Shown: one piece after another, positions 29,565 through 39,521 of the stretch
Layout of the letters: each line of letters begins with the position of its first letter
Numbering within the stretch: position 1 is the first letter of the stretch
Assembly (NCBI GenBank): GCA_946965045.2
Contig: OX337236.1
Span: forward strand, 2,108,001 to 2,172,000
Origin: Epithemia pelagica
Lineage: Eukaryota; Bacillariophyta; Bacillariophyceae; Surirellales; Surirellaceae
Reading direction: 5' to 3'
Length of the DNA: 64,000 bases
Made by a program: the position numbers and the translations under genes
The notes under the pieces: model-generated
The model's database searches: none
The model's input: the letters and a program-made list of their open reading frames with translations, nothing else
Told to the model about the DNA's origin: nothing

Positions 29565-29568
29565 GTGA
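29544..29568 (+). repeat. 3' LTR, third piece
   Basis: 25 bp (GCTCTCTACCGACGTAGATA onward) identical to 19253-19277 and followed by CTAC, the putative target duplication. Confidence 0.65.
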
Positions 29569-29625
29569 CTACTTTCTCCGTTCTTAGTTTGAAGGGGACT
29601 CAGAGAATAGTGGGCCAATTTTACC

Positions 29626-31754
29626 ATGATGAGCGAATCAACAGCGGAAGAAGCTGGTTTTGCTACTACAGAAAAAAGAGGAGAAGATGACGGTGATCAT
29701 GTGGGACTTAGCAAGAGGCGGAAGATCGACCTTATGACCGGAGACGTGGATCTGGGTGCAGCTTCTGTTGGAGCTGACGAAATGATTGTACATGAAGCGA
29801 CAACACCTTTGGATGAAGCGAAGATTGAATCGAAGCCAGCGGCACTGCCAACAGTTCCACCACCAGTGTCAACGGCAGCGGAAACATCAGCAACGCAGGA
29901 GCTGCATGCGTCGACGTCGTCCCGACTGTTTCAAATCCCTGACATCCCTACGACAGATGATTTAGTTGTCAAGGTTGTTGATTTCGAAGACGACATTCAG
30001 CGGGCGCAAATGGAAGCAGACCTTCGCAACGAAAGCAAATTCATATCGAAAATCACTGAGGGAACAACTGCTTGGAAATTCAACAAGGAACGGAGCGAAC
30101 AAATCAAAGGGCTACTTGAATCCAACGAGGTGATAGACGAGCACGGAACTGGCCTTCACTACTACAACCTAAGTGAAGATCATGGCATCGACATGGACAT
30201 GGCAGGAAATCCGAATCTTATCACTCGCCCTCACAGTCGCAGAGTCGTTACTGCAATCGAGGACGTCTGGAAGAATCATCAGCGCACTCTGAGCTATATC
30301 ATTGGACCACCGGGTGTAGGCAAGACTAGGACGTTACAATTGTTGCTTCGACGATTTCTCCTTGACACATCAGGCGATTCGGCAAAAAGCATCCGCTACT
30401 ACAGCCAAAAGGAAGAGTTTGCTTTGTGGATTATTCTCGTTGATGACAGACTTTCGGTTTTCATGGCGACGGAGGAAGAGAATCCGCAGGGATTCTTCAT
30501 GACGGAAAGTCTGTCAGGAAGCATGTTTGAGAAATCCGTGGTTCTTCTTGACCCAAAAGAAGCTGAAAAAGGAGGAGCTGAGTTTGTGCATTCGCGACGC
30601 CACATGGTTGTTGCTTGTAGCGCAGACGAAGAGCATTTTCCAATTGACCCGAGCAAAGTCTTGGAACCTCTTTCACTTCTATATCGGATTGTGGACGCGC
30701 GATGAGCTGCGTCGCGTCACCGAGCTCAAGTTGATACCCCTGGAGAAAGGTGATACGATCGATACTGGCGTCATCGACCAAAGAGCCAATAAAGTTGGAG
30801 AAGCACCGCGATATATTTTTGCGAAAACGCTCTACAACCGCCGTGTCAAGCGCATCCAAGAACTAGCAAAACTGCTTGATGCCGACATTGTCCGCAGCGC
30901 GCTCACGGATAGGGCTGTTGAGCGAAATGGAACCGTTGCTGGCTGTTTCTTTGCCCATATAAACAACTTTTCTGTCGACGGGAGCTCAGACTACTCGATC
31001 CCGAATATTCGATACCTTAGTCGCTTTTCTGTGGCGACTATCTACGAAGCACATCGGTCCACTATGCTGTCGGCTATGGCACAAGCTACCAATGATGACG
31101 GAGGCCTTTTTGAGCTTCTGGCAGGTTGGGACGTCCATACTGGGGGCGACTTTGTAGTTCGAGAGATGGTGTATACGCGGGAAAAATCAGCTGAAGGAGC
31201 TCAGGAAAGTGAGGCGAAGCAAGCAATTCTGAAGTCGACAAGATCTACGCTGTCTCTTGAAGCGCAATCGAAGACCAAGTTTCTTCCACCGGATACGCCA
31301 ACGGAAATCACTCGAACTGGTTGTGTCCAACCTTTGCTGCAGTTTGGCGAAGCTCCATTCGTAGCTGCCACATTTGTTGGTCTTTCAAAGTGCTATCCGG
31401 CCATTGATTACATTGGTAAAACGCCGGGACGTCTACCAAGCTACAACTGGCAATGATCATGATCGAAATGGTTGGATTGAGCTTCTTGTCGATGCAGGTA
31501 TATTGGTCTCTGAAAAGTCACCGCTGGCAGTGGCCGAGGACGCGAAAGACCTCACTTTCTACTGGGTTGTTCCTGCATGGAAAGAGGATAAATGGTCCAA
31601 CGCTGCCAAGACTCTGCGAAGGAAGGACTGTAGCGGACTATCGACAAGAGATATTGCAGTGGCAAACAAGGCCCTGCGGGACCATGTGGTGCAGAGAGTC
31701 CTGCTCATTCCCCTTCATAGAGCGACGGTCGTGACCGCGGCATCATCAATGTAG
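29626..31754 (+). pseudogene. RHS-like P-loop NTPase, copy A (two frameshifts)
   Basis: The ATG at 29626 opens a 359-codon frame. N-terminus acidic with a basic SKRRKID motif; Walker A GPPGVGKT at residues 227-234; LWIILVDDRL strand; then VVLLDPKEAEKGGAEF and HMVVACSADEEHF. An extra G near 30663 (TTGGAACC for TTGAACC in copy B) truncates it. The next section (30720-31456) contains GEAPRYIFAKTLYNRRVK. An extra A at 31418-31421 shifts the frame again, and the C-terminus ends at 31754. The order of Walker A, LDPK-type strand, VVxCS-type strand and PRYIF is that of trypanosome retrotransposon hot spot proteins. The start lies 57 bp after the copia 3' LTR. Confidence 0.65.
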
Positions 31755-32057
31755 AGAGTCCGAGTGTCGTACGGATACTTGATTCATCATGCATTGCATA
31801 TAACGCACGTGTTAAGTTTAATCCATTGAATCTTTTGGGGGCGTGACTATGACGATGACGGGGAACAGCTCTCGTTTTCAAACTCTCAATGGGGAAGATC
31901 TCTTCCCAGAAGTTGCAAGACTAGTGGAAGAGAGACCATTCAAAAGTTGCAAGAACGAAGAGACAGAGAAGAATCGAACACTCACCATCCCTCCTCTTCC
32001 GCAAGTCACTCACAATTTCCATCTGGACAAAGCGCTTCCAAAACCACCAACCACACC
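31755..32057. other. Spacer between RHS-like and F-box/FIST genes, conserved upstream block
   Basis: Nearly identical to 37164-37466 and similar to 9330-9560. Probable promoter/5' UTR of the F-box/FIST family. Contains CTTTTGGGGGCGTGACTATG and GGGGAAGATCTCTTCCCAG. Confidence 0.5.
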
Positions 32058-33210
32058 ATGGCAACATCTTCAACCACAACGACTGCCTCCACGATTTGCA
32101 GTATGGATGACTGGAATGTGGATGTGGTGCTGCGGGTGCTTCCCTATTTGTCCTTTTTGGATGCTAATCGTTTCCAGTTGTCTTCGCGTCGCTATATCGT
32201 TTCCAGTTGTCTTCGCGTCGCTATTGGTATTTGGTTCAGGAATACCGTCGTCTCTTTCACACTTCCAACGTGGTCACCATCACCAGAATGGATGGGCGAT
32301 CAGCCTACAGTTGCACAAAGTATGCGCAAGGAATGATGCAATACGCGGTCCATCATAAATTGCAAACTTCGCACAATTTTATTGTCGCTAGTTCTCAACC
32401 GTCAAGTACCTTACGACGAGAGTTACTGGGCTGGATTCCCTCCGACTGTGTCGTTTTGGGGACAATATCCGTTATTTTGCAAACCACCGTTCCCATTTGC
32501 TCGATCGGCCCGGAAGATGGGCTCTTGCTCGCCACCCTACCACCCAATTCGATGTATCCGTTTAGTTTTACCACTACTGGAGAAGCAGGATTACCTACGT
32601 CGTCCTCTGCGAACACGATGAGCTCCACAACTTTGGCCGCCACCCGTGACTTGATTCAGCAATTACAATCTCACGCAATACAGTATTTTGAGGGCAAAAA
32701 GCCCTCAGCAATTTGGATACATGGGATAGAATATAGAGAGAATCAAGTCGATCACGTTTTGGCAACCTTACAACAAGCCTTCCCCCAGACCACTTTGGTC
32801 GGTGGTTTGTGCCGTGGCGGCTTCGTTTCCGAGTCTTTTGACTCTTCAACAACAAGAAACCAGTTGTACACAATGTCTAGGTGGGAATTGAGAGAATGGT
32901 ACTTGTCATTGGGTGGGCGCGAATACAGAGCGTCCCGGAGATGGACCCAAGAGAAATTGAAGAATTGTGTGCGACCAATGTTACACAAAAGATCCTATCG
33001 ATTGCATTTCTTTTCATACGACGATGTGTATTACGAGCCAGAGAGTAGTGTTGTTTTTGGAGTGGCAGTTTTCAATGTTCCGGTACAAGCCGTTGTGTCG
33101 CAAGGATTCGAATCCTTGACGATTCCAGCAACTGGAATACCATCCATTCCCAACACCACACCACAGCCACCCAGGGCATTGGCCAGTAGTATCTTTGTAG
33201 TTCATCAAGC
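32058..33210 (+). pseudogene. F-box/FIST copy 4, broken and truncated
   Basis: ATG at 32058. A 29-bp tandem duplication (32167-32195 repeated at 32196-32224, ATCGTTTCCAGTTGTCTTCG onward) falls in the F-box and shifts the frame. After it the correct frame runs open from 32207 (SSRRYWYLVQEYRR) through FIST_N into the start of FIST_C (SIFVVHQA). At 33210 homology to the other copies ends abruptly and POP1-like sequence begins in another frame, so most of FIST_C is missing. Confidence 0.85.
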
Positions 33211-34225
33211 CCTCGCAGTTGTGGTTGGCCTTGGTTGTGCAGGGAGGAGCCTGTCCCATTGGATTGGCGGAAGAAGCTCAATGGTGTTTGGAATGCGATC
33301 CTCCTCGTGCCATGTTCCCTCGTGATAATCCAGAGACGAACGCGGGGCAACAGTACTGGAACACCGCAACGACGACCCGCACCCAATCTTTCTCGTTGAC
33401 ACCCGACGAACCTTTCTGCAACAATGATACTCGCAATCAAACTGCAACACACGAGTGGTCCATTCTTCGACGATACTTGGAAGGTGGGTTGGGACGGATC
33501 CACAAGAAAAACCGTCCACCCATGGTTCCTGGAATGTCTTGATCCCATCCTCGGTTGCCACGACAGCAGTGGTGATGATGCGAGGCATCTACGGCCAACC
33601 CCTCTTGGACTTGATGAAGGCAGCAAGGACAACAAGTCCCGTCGTCCAAGACCCGTCACCCACACTGACGCATCCTCCTGGACGACAACGACGACGTCGT
33701 CGTCCGACTCTCAATCCTACCGATTTTCGTCGTGTTCCCCCTCCGTCCCAACGAGAATGCCAAACTTTCCAACAAACATGTCTTTCCCTACGACAATCCT
33801 TATCCTTACCGGCCCTGGTCATGGTGCAGGTTCGAATCGAACAGGGCAAGGGCACATTGATTCCAGGCAGTCGCTTGATTCCGTATTTAACATCAGCACC
33901 CAGCAACACTGCCAACCACAAGGATGGCCACGACAACAGTCATGCACTCGAATCCGGTTCCCCCGAATCCCCCATGGGGTTTGTGACGGCCAGTGTCGTT
34001 TCCCCGTCGCGAGGCCGTGGTCATGGAATGGCCGTGGTGGGTGCCGCTCGATTCCTCGACGCACTCCGTCGGGCACCGACCGATCAAACCTTGGTGCAAG
34101 TTTGCGAATTTGCCACGAGTCCACACCAATCTCTGGACCAGCGTCGTCTCTTGGCTCATGTGGTAATAGCTGGTAGGAAACCCACTCATGCTCCGTTGTT
34201 GGTTTCGATCCGGCCACTCTTGTAA
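33211..34225 (+). pseudogene. POP1-like RNase P/MRP subunit, 5'-truncated
   Basis: Begins in mid-domain with QLWLALVVQGGACPIGLAEE and PRAMFPRDNPETNAGQQYW, matching the POPLD domain of POP1, the large protein of RNase P and RNase MRP that matures tRNA and rRNA precursors. This frame (33219-33542) passes by an apparent one-base shift near 33455-33530 into the frame to 34225, which has SWNVLIPSSVATTAVVMMRG, a basic linker and the typical POP1 C-terminus SPMGFVTASVVSPSRGRGHG. The N-terminal half is absent and the 5' end is joined to an F-box/FIST gene, so this is a fragment left by rearrangement. Confidence 0.6.
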
Positions 34226-35006
34226 CACAGGCACACATATACACTCCTGTTCCTTGTGGGCTTGTGGGATATGACTCGAGAGAACTAGACTGGTGCGGGT
34301 TTTCCATGGCTGACCGCGACACACCCAAACGTTGATGTTCGTTTCTCGTTTGTCCCGGTGCCCTTGGGCAGAGTAGTATGAAATGTCCTCCATCATTTCC
34401 TCCAGCAAATGTGGAGAAGTAGATCGCTGTGCTAGAAAATCTTGTTCCACTATTTCGTCTAGAACAATCGTATGGATCAAGAACATTTTCTGGGTCATAT
34501 GAGTATAGGAGTATTAACATTAGTGTCGTGGGTGGGTGTCGTGGTGGTGGTAGAGTGGGTAGTGGTAGTCGGTCGCGGAAGAGAATTCTTCGGTCGCGGA
34601 ATAAGTCAGGCGGACAGCGGACAGGCAGCCATGGTATCTTTTGTTGGACGCGCGGCATGATGGTCGGTCCAGACCATTCGAGACATCCTCTGTTCCTGGC
34701 AAGGCAGTCACCATCATCATCATCACCATGATGATGGCCACCACCACCGCCGCCGCCACCCGTGGGATTGGCGTTTGGTGTCGCCACAGGATTTCATTGC
34801 CATTGATCCATTCCAAGACCAACAAAACGATTGGAATAGTGGCATCCTGCAACCCGGCTGGGACACTTGGAACATGTCTTGCCGGAACCACGGTGCGGGC
34901 GTTGTCGTCGTCTTGTTCATCATCCATCCTGCTCTCCTCCTCGCCCCTGGGTGGATCCACCATCCGTCACCATCCAAACACAATTTGTGGTTCTTTTTCA
35001 CAAACC
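34226..35006. other. Spacer before copy B, no gene assigned
   Basis: No recognisable coding sequence. The frame of the downstream NTPase is open back to 34641, with an ATG run at 34728, so part of this could be an N-terminal extension. Confidence 0.4.
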
Positions 35007-37163
35007 ATGGCAGTCTCCAATCCCCTCTTGTTGGGAGTTCCGAGCATTTCTCGTGTTCCAGTGTGGCATCACCAACAACACCGCGGCATGGCGGGTCGCA
35101 AGAAACGAAAATCACATGTGGGACTTAGCAAGAGGCGGAAGATCGACCTTATGACCGGAGACGTGGATCTGGGTGCAGCTTCTGTTGGAGCTGACGAAAT
35201 GATTGTACATGAAGCGACAACACCTTTGGATGAAGCGAAGATTGAATCGAAGCCAGCGGCACTGCCAACAGTTCCACCACCAGTGTCAACGGCAGCGGAA
35301 ACATCAGCAACGCAGGAGCTGCATGCGTCGACGTCGTCCCGACTGTTTCAAATCCCTGACATCCCTACGACAGATGATTTAGTTGTCAAGGTTGTTGATT
35401 TCGAAGACGACATTCAGCGGGCGCAAATGGAAGCAGACCTTCGCAACGAAAGCAAATTCATATCGAAAATCACTGAGGGAACAACTGCTTGGAAATTCAA
35501 CAAGGAACGGAGCGAACAAATCAAAGGGCTACTTGAATCCAACGAGGTGATAGACGAGCACGGAACTGGCCTTCACTACTTCAACCTAAGTGAAGATCAT
35601 GGCATCGACATGGACATGGCAGGAAATCCGAATCTTATCACTCGCCCTCACAGTCGCAGAGTCGTTACTGCAATCGAGGACGTCTGGAAGAATCATCAGC
35701 GCACTCTGAGCTATATCATTGGACCACCGGGTGTAGGCAAGACTAGGACGTTACAGCTGTTGCTTCGACGATTTCTCCTTGACACATCAGGCGATTCGGC
35801 AAAAAGCATCCGCTACTACAGCCAAAAGGAAGGGTTTGCTTTGTGGATTATTCTCGTTGATGACAGACTTTCGGTTTTCATGGCGAAAGAGAATCCGGAC
35901 GGATTCTTCATGACGGAAAGCCTGTCAGGAAGCATGTTTGAGAAATCCGTGGTTCTTCTTGACCCAAAAGAAGCTGAAAAAGGAGGAGCTGAGTTTGTGC
36001 ATTCGCGACGCCACATGGTTGTTGCTTGTAGCGCAAACGAAAAGCATTTTCCACTTGACCCGAGCAAAGTCTTGAACCTCTTTCACTTCTATGTCGGATT
36101 GTGGACGCGCGATGAGCTGCGTCGCGTCGCCGAGCTCAAGTTGATACCCCTGGAGAAAGGTGACACGATCGATTCTGGCGTCATCGACCAAAGAGCCAAT
36201 AAAGTTGGAGAAGCACCGCGATATATTTTTGCGAAAACGCTCTACAACCGCCGTGTCAAGCGCATCCAAGAACGAGCAAGACTGCTTGATGCCGACATTG
36301 TCCGCAGCGCGCTCACGGATAGGGCTGTTGAGCGAAATGGAACCGTTGCTGGCTGTTTCTTTGCCCATATAAACAACTTCTCTGTCGACGGGAGCTCAGA
36401 CTTCTCGATCCCGAATATTCGATACCTTAGTCGCTTTTCTGTGGCGACTATCTACGAAGCACATCGGTCCACTATGCTGTCGGCAATGGCACAAGCCACC
36501 AATGATGACGGAGGCCTTTTTGAGCTTCTGGCAGGTTGGGACGTCCATACTGGGGGCGACTTTGTAGTTCGAGAGATGGTGTACACGCGGGAAAAATCAG
36601 CTGAAGGAGCTCAGGAAAGTGAGGCGAAGCAAGCAATTCTGAAGTCGACAAGATCTACGATGTCTCTTGAAGCGCAATCGAAGACCAAGTTTCTTCTACC
36701 GGATACGCCAACGGAAATCACTCGAACTGGTTGTGTCCAACCTTTGCTGCAGTTTGGCGAGGCTCCACTCGTAGCTGCCACATTTGTTGGTCTTTCAAAG
36801 TGCTATCCGGCCATTGATTACATTGGTAAACGCCGGGACGTTTACCAAGCTACAACTGGCGATGATCATGATCGAAATGGTTGGATTGAGCTTCTTGTCG
36901 ATGCAGGTATATTGGTCTCTGAAAAGTCACCGCTGGCAGTGGCCGAGGACGCGAAAGACCTCACTTTCTACTGGGTTGTTCCTGCATGGAAAGAGGATAA
37001 ATGGTCCAACGCTGCCAAGACTCTGCGAAGGAAGGACTGTTGCGGACTATCGACAAGAGATATTGCAGTGGCAAACAAGGCCCTGCGGGACCATGTTGTG
37101 CAGAGAGTCCTGCTCATTCCCCTTCATAGAGCGACGGTCGTGACCGCGGCATCATCACTGTAG
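35007..37163 (+). CDS. RHS-like P-loop NTPase, copy B (intact)
   Basis: 718 residues from the ATG at 35007 (ACCATGG context); an alternative start at 34728 gives a longer form. The first 36 residues are unrelated to copy A: basic, hydrophobic and presequence-like (MAVSNPLLLGVPSISRVPVW), then GMAGRKKRKS. From HVGLSKRRKID the two copies are almost identical. Walker A GPPGVGKT lies about 239 residues from the start, followed by VVLLDPKEAEKGG, HMVVACSANEKHF, FYVGLWTRDELRR and GEAPRYIFAKTLYNRR. These are in the order of the ATPase region of trypanosome RHS proteins. No nuclease domain is recognisable at the C-terminus. Role unknown; RHS proteins of trypanosomes are nuclear and affect transcription. 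Confidence 0.7.
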   Translation: MAVSNPLLLGVPSISRVPVWHHQQHRGMAGRKKRKSHVGLSKRRKIDLMTGDVDLGAASVGADEMIVHEATTPLDEAKIESKPAALPTVPPPVSTAAETSATQELHASTSSRLFQIPDIPTTDDLVVKVVDFEDDIQRAQMEADLRNESKFISKITEGTTAWKFNKERSEQIKGLLESNEVIDEHGTGLHYFNLSEDHGIDMDMAGNPNLITRPHSRRVVTAIEDVWKNHQRTLSYIIGPPGVGKTRTLQLLLRRFLLDTSGDSAKSIRYYSQKEGFALWIILVDDRLSVFMAKENPDGFFMTESLSGSMFEKSVVLLDPKEAEKGGAEFVHSRRHMVVACSANEKHFPLDPSKVLNLFHFYVGLWTRDELRRVAELKLIPLEKGDTIDSGVIDQRANKVGEAPRYIFAKTLYNRRVKRIQERARLLDADIVRSALTDRAVERNGTVAGCFFAHINNFSVDGSSDFSIPNIRYLSRFSVATIYEAHRSTMLSAMAQATNDDGGLFELLAGWDVHTGGDFVVREMVYTREKSAEGAQESEAKQAILKSTRSTMSLEAQSKTKFLLPDTPTEITRTGCVQPLLQFGEAPLVAATFVGLSKCYPAIDYIGKRRDVYQATTGDDHDRNGWIELLVDAGILVSEKSPLAVAEDAKDLTFYWVVPAWKEDKWSNAAKTLRRKDCCGLSTRDIAVANKALRDHVVQRVLLIPLHRATVVTAASSL

Positions 37164-38567
37164 AGAGTCCGAGTGTCGTACGGATACTTGATTCATCATG
37201 CATTGCATATAACGCACGTGTCAAGTTTAATCCATTGAATCTTTTGGGGGCGTGACTATGACGATGACGGGGAACAGCTCTCGTTTTCAAACTCTCAATG
37301 GGGAAGATCTCTTCCCAGAAGTTGCAAGACTAGTGGAAGAGAGACCATTCAAAAGTTGCAAGAACGAAGAGACAGAGAAGAATCGAACACTCACCATCCC
37401 TCCTCTTCCGCAAGTCACTCACAATTTCCATCTGGACAAGGAGCTTCCAAAACCACCTACCACACCATGGCAACATCTTCAACCACAACGACTGCCTCCA
37501 CGATTTGCAGTATGGATGACTGGAATGTGGATGTGGTGTTGCGGGTGCTTCCCTATTTGTACTTTTTGGATACAAATCGTTTCCAAAAGTCTTCGCGTCG
37601 CTATTGGTATTTAGTTCAGGAATACCGTCGTCTCTTTCACACTCCCAACGTGGTCACCTTCACCAGAATGGATGGGCGATCAGCCTACAGTTGCACAAAG
37701 TATGCGCAAGGAATGATGCAATACGCGGTCCATCATAAATTGCAAACTTCGCACAATTCTATTGTCGCTAGTTCTCAACCGTCAAGTACCTTACGACGAG
37801 AGTTACCGGGCTGGATGCCATCCGACTGTGTCGTTTTGGGGACAATATCCGTTATTTTGCAAACCACCGTTCCCATTTGCTCGATCGGCCCGGAAGATGG
37901 GCTCTTGCTCGTCACCCTACCACGCAATTCGATGTATCCGTTTAGTTTTACCACTACTGGAGAAGCAGGATTACCTACGTCGTCCTCTGCGAACACGATG
38001 AGGTCCACAACTTTGGCTGCCACCCGTGACTTGATTCAGCAATTACAAACGCAATACAGTATTTTGAGGGCAGAAATCCCTCAGCAATTTGGATACATGG
38101 GATAGAAAATAGAGAGAATCAAGTCGATCACGTTTTGGCAACCTTACAACAAGCCTTCCCCCAGACCACTTTGGTCGGTGGTTTGTGCCGTGGCGGCTTC
38201 GTTTCCGAGTCTTTTGACTCTTCAACAACAACAAACCAGTTGGACACAATGTCAAGGTGGGAATTGAGAGAATGATATTTGTCATTGGGTGGGCACGAAT
38301 ACAGAGCGTCCCGGAGATGGACCCAAGAGAAATTGAAGAATTGTGTGCGACCAATGTTTATCCTATCGATTGAAAAGACGATGTGTATGACGAGCCAGAG
38401 AGTAGTGTTGTTTTTGGAGTGGCAGTTTTCAATGTTCCGGTACACGCCGTTGTGTCGCAAGGATTCGAATCCTTGACGCTTCCAGCAACTGGAATACCAT
38501 CCATTCCCAACACCACACCACAGCCACCCACGGCATTGGCCAGTAGTATCTTTTTAGTTCATCAAGC
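35115..38567 (+). repeat. Segmental duplication, copy B
   Basis: Partner of 29698-33210. Contains the intact NTPase core and the 5' two thirds of F-box/FIST copy 5. Confidence 0.9.
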
Positions 38568-39152
38568 TGCCTATTATCGTCCGGGTCAGGATGGGTACAT
38601 ATTTCAAACCGATCCTCCCTCTGCTATTGATGAGGGACAAACGATAACCGTTCCAGATTCCTCTCTATAGGGCTTCCCCTCGTATCACATGATTCGACAA
38701 ATTTGCAATACGGATACAGGACAAGTTTACACACCAGCCGAATTTCAAAGCCAATATGGCGCTCCGGCCTTGATTGGAATGCAACGTTCGGGTGAAAATG
38801 GATTTACCTTGTATCAACCTCATGAAATATCCGATCAATACGATGCTTACATCATTTTGCATACCGGCCCGGAACCAGCTGAGAACGGTCCGGTAGTTGT
38901 AGGTGCGGTGAGCAGTGGTACAGTCAATCGGATCATGATGAATATGGACAAAGAGCCTGTGTCCATCGTAATGCGGCCGTCTTAGTCCTGTTTGTTACCC
39001 CGCCCCAAGAGCCACCTTCATTTGCTTCCTTGTCCCATGCAGACATTCAAGATGATCCCGAAACTATTCAACTAGCGATTCAATCACACTTGTTGCGTGG
39101 ACAACGGCCCATTAACCAACCGCAAGATGCTGTGAGACTGGAAACTGATTGA
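37467..39152 (+). pseudogene. F-box/FIST copy 5, heavily decayed
   Basis: ATG 37467; F-box and the first part of FIST_N are open to 38105. A 4-bp net deletion near 38050 shifts the frame. Further damage follows: TGA for Trp near 38275, a deletion near 38358 that removes part of the HKRSYRL region, TAG at about 38668, and loss of a large part of FIST_C near 38893, where PENGP joins directly to VVVGAVSSG. The final codons (RLETD, stop at 39150-39152) match copy 3. Confidence 0.85.
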
Positions 39153-39521
39153 CTTGGCGGGAAACGTATGTTATCTACTCTTCTTTGTCGATGAGTATGT
39201 GTTCTAGTTTGGGTCGTGGGTGGTGGTGTTGCGTTGTCCAGGGAATTGGGTGGACGATCTCTCTATTTTCTGTAGATGTAATTAGTATTCCTACAGAACA
39301 CACACAAGTAGTTTCTAGGGTCTTCTCCTATTCGTTTATCATAATATATTGTATATACAAAGATTTCTTCACCATGGTCTTTGCAGCAACAATTGTTCCG
39401 AGTAGGGAACCCGCAAGTCTCTTTGACTGGACACGAGCGTAGTCCTGGGTCATGTTCATGTTGCTGCTAGTGACTCTGGCTGTGTTGTTTCTCATGGTTT
39501 CGTTCCATTCTCTAGCACGAA
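39153..39521. other. Convergent intergenic region
   Basis: Between the 3' ends of F-box/FIST copy 5 and the gene at 39522-41786. No feature recognised. Confidence 0.4.

Larger units (their letters stand above)
19100..29568 (+). mobile_element. Ty1/copia LTR retrotransposon with 3' LTR split by nested insertions
   Basis: A 178-bp 5' LTR (19100-19277) is followed by gag, protease, integrase, RT and RNase H. The 3' LTR is found in three collinear pieces (25628-25699, 28006-28082, 29544-29568) separated by insertions of 2.3 and 1.5 kb. CTAC lies directly before the first base of the 5' LTR (19096-19099) and directly after the last piece of the 3' LTR (29569-29572), which fits the target-site duplication of a single insertion. 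Confidence 0.8.
29698..33210 (+). repeat. Segmental duplication, copy A
   Basis: Nearly identical to 35115-38567. Begins CATGTGGGACTTAGC inside the NTPase gene and continues through its end and an F-box/FIST gene, breaking off after TTCATCAAGC. The offset changes only by the indels noted in the genes. Confidence 0.9.

Noticed and set aside
31843-32358. Plus-strand frame of 171 codons before F-box copy 4
   Set aside because: Other-frame reading of the 5' flank and F-box; the F-box frame itself starts at 32058.
33100-33130. tRNA-like GGTTCGAATCC-type motifs (also near 33829 and 38465)
   Set aside because: They lie in coding sequence and no cloverleaf could be drawn around them.
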